Shown: positions 21,453 to 23,690 of the stretch, piece after piece | Layout of the letters: each line of letters opens with the position of its first letter | Numbering within the stretch: position 1 is the stretch's first letter | DNA from: DASSHC01 sp035693105 | GTDB lineage: Bacteria > Chloroflexota > Chloroflexia > Thermomicrobiales > Thermomicrobiaceae | DNA: 23,690 bases | Assembly (NCBI GenBank): GCA_035693105.1 | Contig: DASSHC010000513.1 | Span: 1 to 23,690 of the forward strand | Reading direction: 5' to 3' | Position numbers and translations under genes: made by a program | Notes under the pieces: generated by a model | Told to the model about the DNA's origin: nothing | Seen by the model: only the letters and a program-made list of their open reading frames with translations | Database searches by the model: none

Positions 21453-23690
21453 ATGCAGCTCTTGCTCATCAAAAACCTGCGCGACGTTCAGCGTCGTCCC
21501 CTGCGGACGCTGCTGACGGTCGTCGGCGTGCTGCTGGGCGTCGCCGGGGTGGTAGCCATCTCGTACACCGGCCGCAACCTGGCCGCTGCCGAGCGCCAGA
21601 CCTACGCCAGCACGCGCCAGCCGGATATCACCGCCTACGTCAACAACCTCTCCCCGACGCTGCTGGAGTTCATCGCTCACCGCGACAACGTGGCCGAGGT
21701 CGACAGCCGCGCCACGCAGTACACCCGGATCACCGTCGGCGACGAGTGGGTCGCGACCCTGCTGACCGGCGTACCGGACTTCCAGCAGATGCCGCTGGCG
21801 TCGCTCGAGCTGGTCAGCGGCCACTACCCCGGGCGCGACGAGATCGCCTTCGATATCACCTCGACCAAGCTCACGCCGATCAAGCTGGGGGATCTGGTGG
21901 CGCTGCAACCGCGCGCCGGGGACCCGATCACCTACGCGCGCGTCAGCGGCTTCGTGCGCGCGCCGGCCACGCTCGATGCCTCGATCGTCAACCAGGCCAG
22001 CGCCTTCATGCCCGACCGCGAAGTGCGGCAGATCATCGGCAGCGCCAACGACAACTTTCTGCTGGCGCGCGTCGCCGATCCGCAACGCGCCAGCCAGACA
22101 GCCAACGAGATCCAGAGCTTCCTGGACAAGCGCGGCGTCTCCTCCGGCAGCTACACGGTGCGCGACCCCAGCGAATTCACCGGCAGCCGCGAACTCGGCA
22201 CCCTGCTCCTGCTGCTTCGCGTCTTTTCCTACGTCGGCGCCGTGCTCAGCAGCTTCCTGGTGGCCAACACCATCGCGGCGGTGATGCTGGAGGAGACACG
22301 CCAGATCGGCGTGATCAAGGCGCTCGGCGGCTCGCGCTGGGATGCGATGCGCACCTACCTGCTCTTCGCCGGCATCATCGGTCTCAGCGGCGCGGTGCTC
22401 GGCTGGGGTATCGGGCTCCTCTTCGGGCGGGTGCTGTCGCGCTACCTGGCCGGCCTCTCAGGTCTGGTTCTTCCCGCATTCAGCTTCTCGCCGCGTGAGG
22501 TCGTGTTGGCCGGGGTGGTCGGCCTGGGTGTCGCGCTCAGCTCCGCGGCCATCCCGGCCTGGCTCGCCGCCCGGCAGCGGGTCGCGCCGCTGCTGGCCAA
22601 TCGCGGCGTGGTGGCCGACTTCCGTCGTGGGTTCGTGCAGCGCATCACGCAGGGGATAAGCCGGCTCGGCGCTCTGCCGGCCATGGGGCTGCGCAACCTG
22701 GCGCGTCGCCCGACTCGCGCCGGAATAACGCTGGCGCTAGTCGCGGCCTCGGTCGCCGCCTTCCTGGCGACGCAGGCGCTGTCCAACTCGGTCAACCACA
22801 CCGTCGATGAACTCTACGACCTCTACGGCGCCGACGGCTGGGTCTACTTCAACCAGCCGATGCAGGCCGGGTTCGCGCGCACGCTGGAGACCGACCCCGA
22901 CGTGACCAAGGCCGAGCTCTGGACGACCGCGCAGGCCTCGATCGGCAGCCTCCGCACCGACGCCTGGGGCATGCCCGAAGACCCGCGGATCTACACCGTG
23001 CGGCTGACCGCCGGCACCTGGCTGCGGCCCGCCAACCCGGTCGCCGCCGTGCTGACCAGCAACCTCGCCGCCACGCTTCAGGCACGCGTGGGCGACGTGC
23101 TGCCGCTCGACATTGGAAAACGGACTGGCCTGGTCCAGGTTGTCGGCATCGTCGATGATCAGAGTACCTATCTCGGCGCGACTTCGACGGGCAAGATCTT
23201 CTTGAGCAATGACGATCTGCAGCAGATCGCCGGCGGCGTCTCCCAGGTAATGGCGCTCAAACTGCGCTCGTCCGATCCGGCCGCGGTCGACGCCAGCCTG
23301 CACGAGGTCGAGCAGCGCTTCAGCCAGTATCATCCGGTGACGCTAGCGATGTACCGCGACAAGGCCAGCTCGCGCCAGGCGATCAATATTCTGACGCTGA
23401 TGCTCGATGTCATGGTCGTGATCGTCGGCATCGTCGGCCTGGCCGGCATCGCCAATACGCTCCTGATCAACCTGACGGAGCGCCGTCGCGAGTTCGGCGT
23501 GCTCCGGGCGCTCGGTGCGTCCAGCCGTCAGGTGGTCCGGCTGGTGATGACCGAGGCGCTGGGGCTGGCCGCGCTCGGCTGCGCGCTCGGCCTGCTGATC
23601 GGCTACCCCTTGGCGCGCTACCTCGTGGTCCTTACCGGCGCCCAACTCTTCCAGCTCGATTTCCAGCTCGGTCCCCTGTCGATCCTGGGC
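21453..23690 (+). CDS. FtsX/MacB-type ABC permease (3' end beyond window)
   Basis: Open for 746 codons to the right edge. The ATG at 21453 begins 'MQLLLIKNLRDVQRRPLRTL', the usual N-terminal amphipathic entry of this family, followed by TM1 ('LTVVGVLLGVAGVVAISY'). A MacB-like periplasmic/extracytoplasmic domain covers about 50-250. The first FtsX domain follows with 'EETRQIGVIKALGGSRWDAM' near 280, then a second copy starting 'GLRNLARRPTRAGITLALVA' near 410. Its second FtsX domain has 'ERRREFGVLRALGASSRQVV' near 675. So it is a fused two-unit permease of 8 or more membrane segments that can work with the preceding ATPase as a homodimeric pair or monomer. No SD is seen at the start; cargo unknown. 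Confidence 0.92.
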   Translation, partial: MQLLLIKNLRDVQRRPLRTLLTVVGVLLGVAGVVAISYTGRNLAAAERQTYASTRQPDITAYVNNLSPTLLEFIAHRDNVAEVDSRATQYTRITVGDEWVATLLTGVPDFQQMPLASLELVSGHYPGRDEIAFDITSTKLTPIKLGDLVALQPRAGDPITYARVSGFVRAPATLDASIVNQASAFMPDREVRQIIGSANDNFLLARVADPQRASQTANEIQSFLDKRGVSSGSYTVRDPSEFTGSRELGTLLLLLRVFSYVGAVLSSFLVANTIAAVMLEETRQIGVIKALGGSRWDAMRTYLLFAGIIGLSGAVLGWGIGLLFGRVLSRYLAGLSGLVLPAFSFSPREVVLAGVVGLGVALSSAAIPAWLAARQRVAPLLANRGVVADFRRGFVQRITQGISRLGALPAMGLRNLARRPTRAGITLALVAASVAAFLATQALSNSVNHTVDELYDLYGADGWVYFNQPMQAGFARTLETDPDVTKAELWTTAQASIGSLRTDAWGMPEDPRIYTVRLTAGTWLRPANPVAAVLTSNLAATLQARVGDVLPLDIGKRTGLVQVVGIVDDQSTYLGATSTGKIFLSNDDLQQIAGGVSQVMALKLRSSDPAAVDASLHEVEQRFSQYHPVTLAMYRDKASSRQAINILTLMLDVMVVIVGIVGLAGIANTLLINLTERRREFGVLRALGASSRQVVRLVMTEALGLAALGCALGLLIGYPLARYLVVLTGAQLFQLDFQLGPLSILG

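Overview
The window looks like chromosomal DNA from a high-GC, free-living bacterium. Chloroflexota, perhaps Thermomicrobia-like, is the best guess. That rests on gene content and style: a glcDEF glycolate oxidase set, a membrane-anchored protein with C-terminal LGFP-like 'GG..FGYP..VQYF..ARFE' repeats, a SpoIIE-type phosphatase beginning with an 'AVAKTHKFG' segment, an HD-GYP protein, and a short GGGCAGGC palindrome. No rRNA marker is present, so this is inference. Nearly every base is coding and there are no insertion sequences, phage genes or CRISPR arrays.

Layout. Positions 1-3874 (minus strand) hold glcD-glcE-glcF, with glcF cut by the left edge. Then come a stand-alone EVE-domain protein (4039-4509), a small membrane protein and a 71-residue orphan. 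The trans-translation pair follows on the minus strand: smpB (5841-6323) and the tmRNA gene ssrA (5421-5773), which has its own promoter, an encoded 14-residue tag and a terminator. Positions 6405-8814 (plus) hold a methyltransferase, an internally deleted sugar epimerase relic and aroA. Convergent to it, the minus strand carries a peptide-binding lipoprotein, a GNAT acetyltransferase and aroC (8950-12736). A gamma-glutamyltransferase-family gene (12850-14454) diverges from the lipoprotein and is followed by the LGFP-repeat protein.

The 16-19 kb region is the most unusual. On the minus strand lies a compact module: a 33-residue ORF too short for routine gene calling, a SpoIIE/PP2C-like phosphatase joined to it by a TGATG stop/start overlap, and a 123-residue P-loop protein. 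It diverges from a membrane HD-GYP (c-di-GMP phosphodiesterase-type) gene. The 535-base gap between them holds a strong plus-strand promoter, a shared -10 region flanked by two GTAC-N4-GTAC boxes 32 bp apart, and a leader of about 290 nt ending in a terminator-like hairpin. Two pairs of complementary 7-mers in that leader allow mutually exclusive pairings, as in a transcription attenuator. I do not recognise it as a known riboswitch class.

The right end (19120-23690, plus) holds a HAD hydrolase with a His in place of the usual second Asp, trmD, and a MacB/LolD-type ABC ATPase with its FtsX-type permease, which runs off the window. Functional themes are glycolate oxidation, ribosome rescue and tRNA modification, two shikimate pathway steps (aroA, aroC; not in one operon), peptide capture and gamma-glutamyl processing, and signalling.
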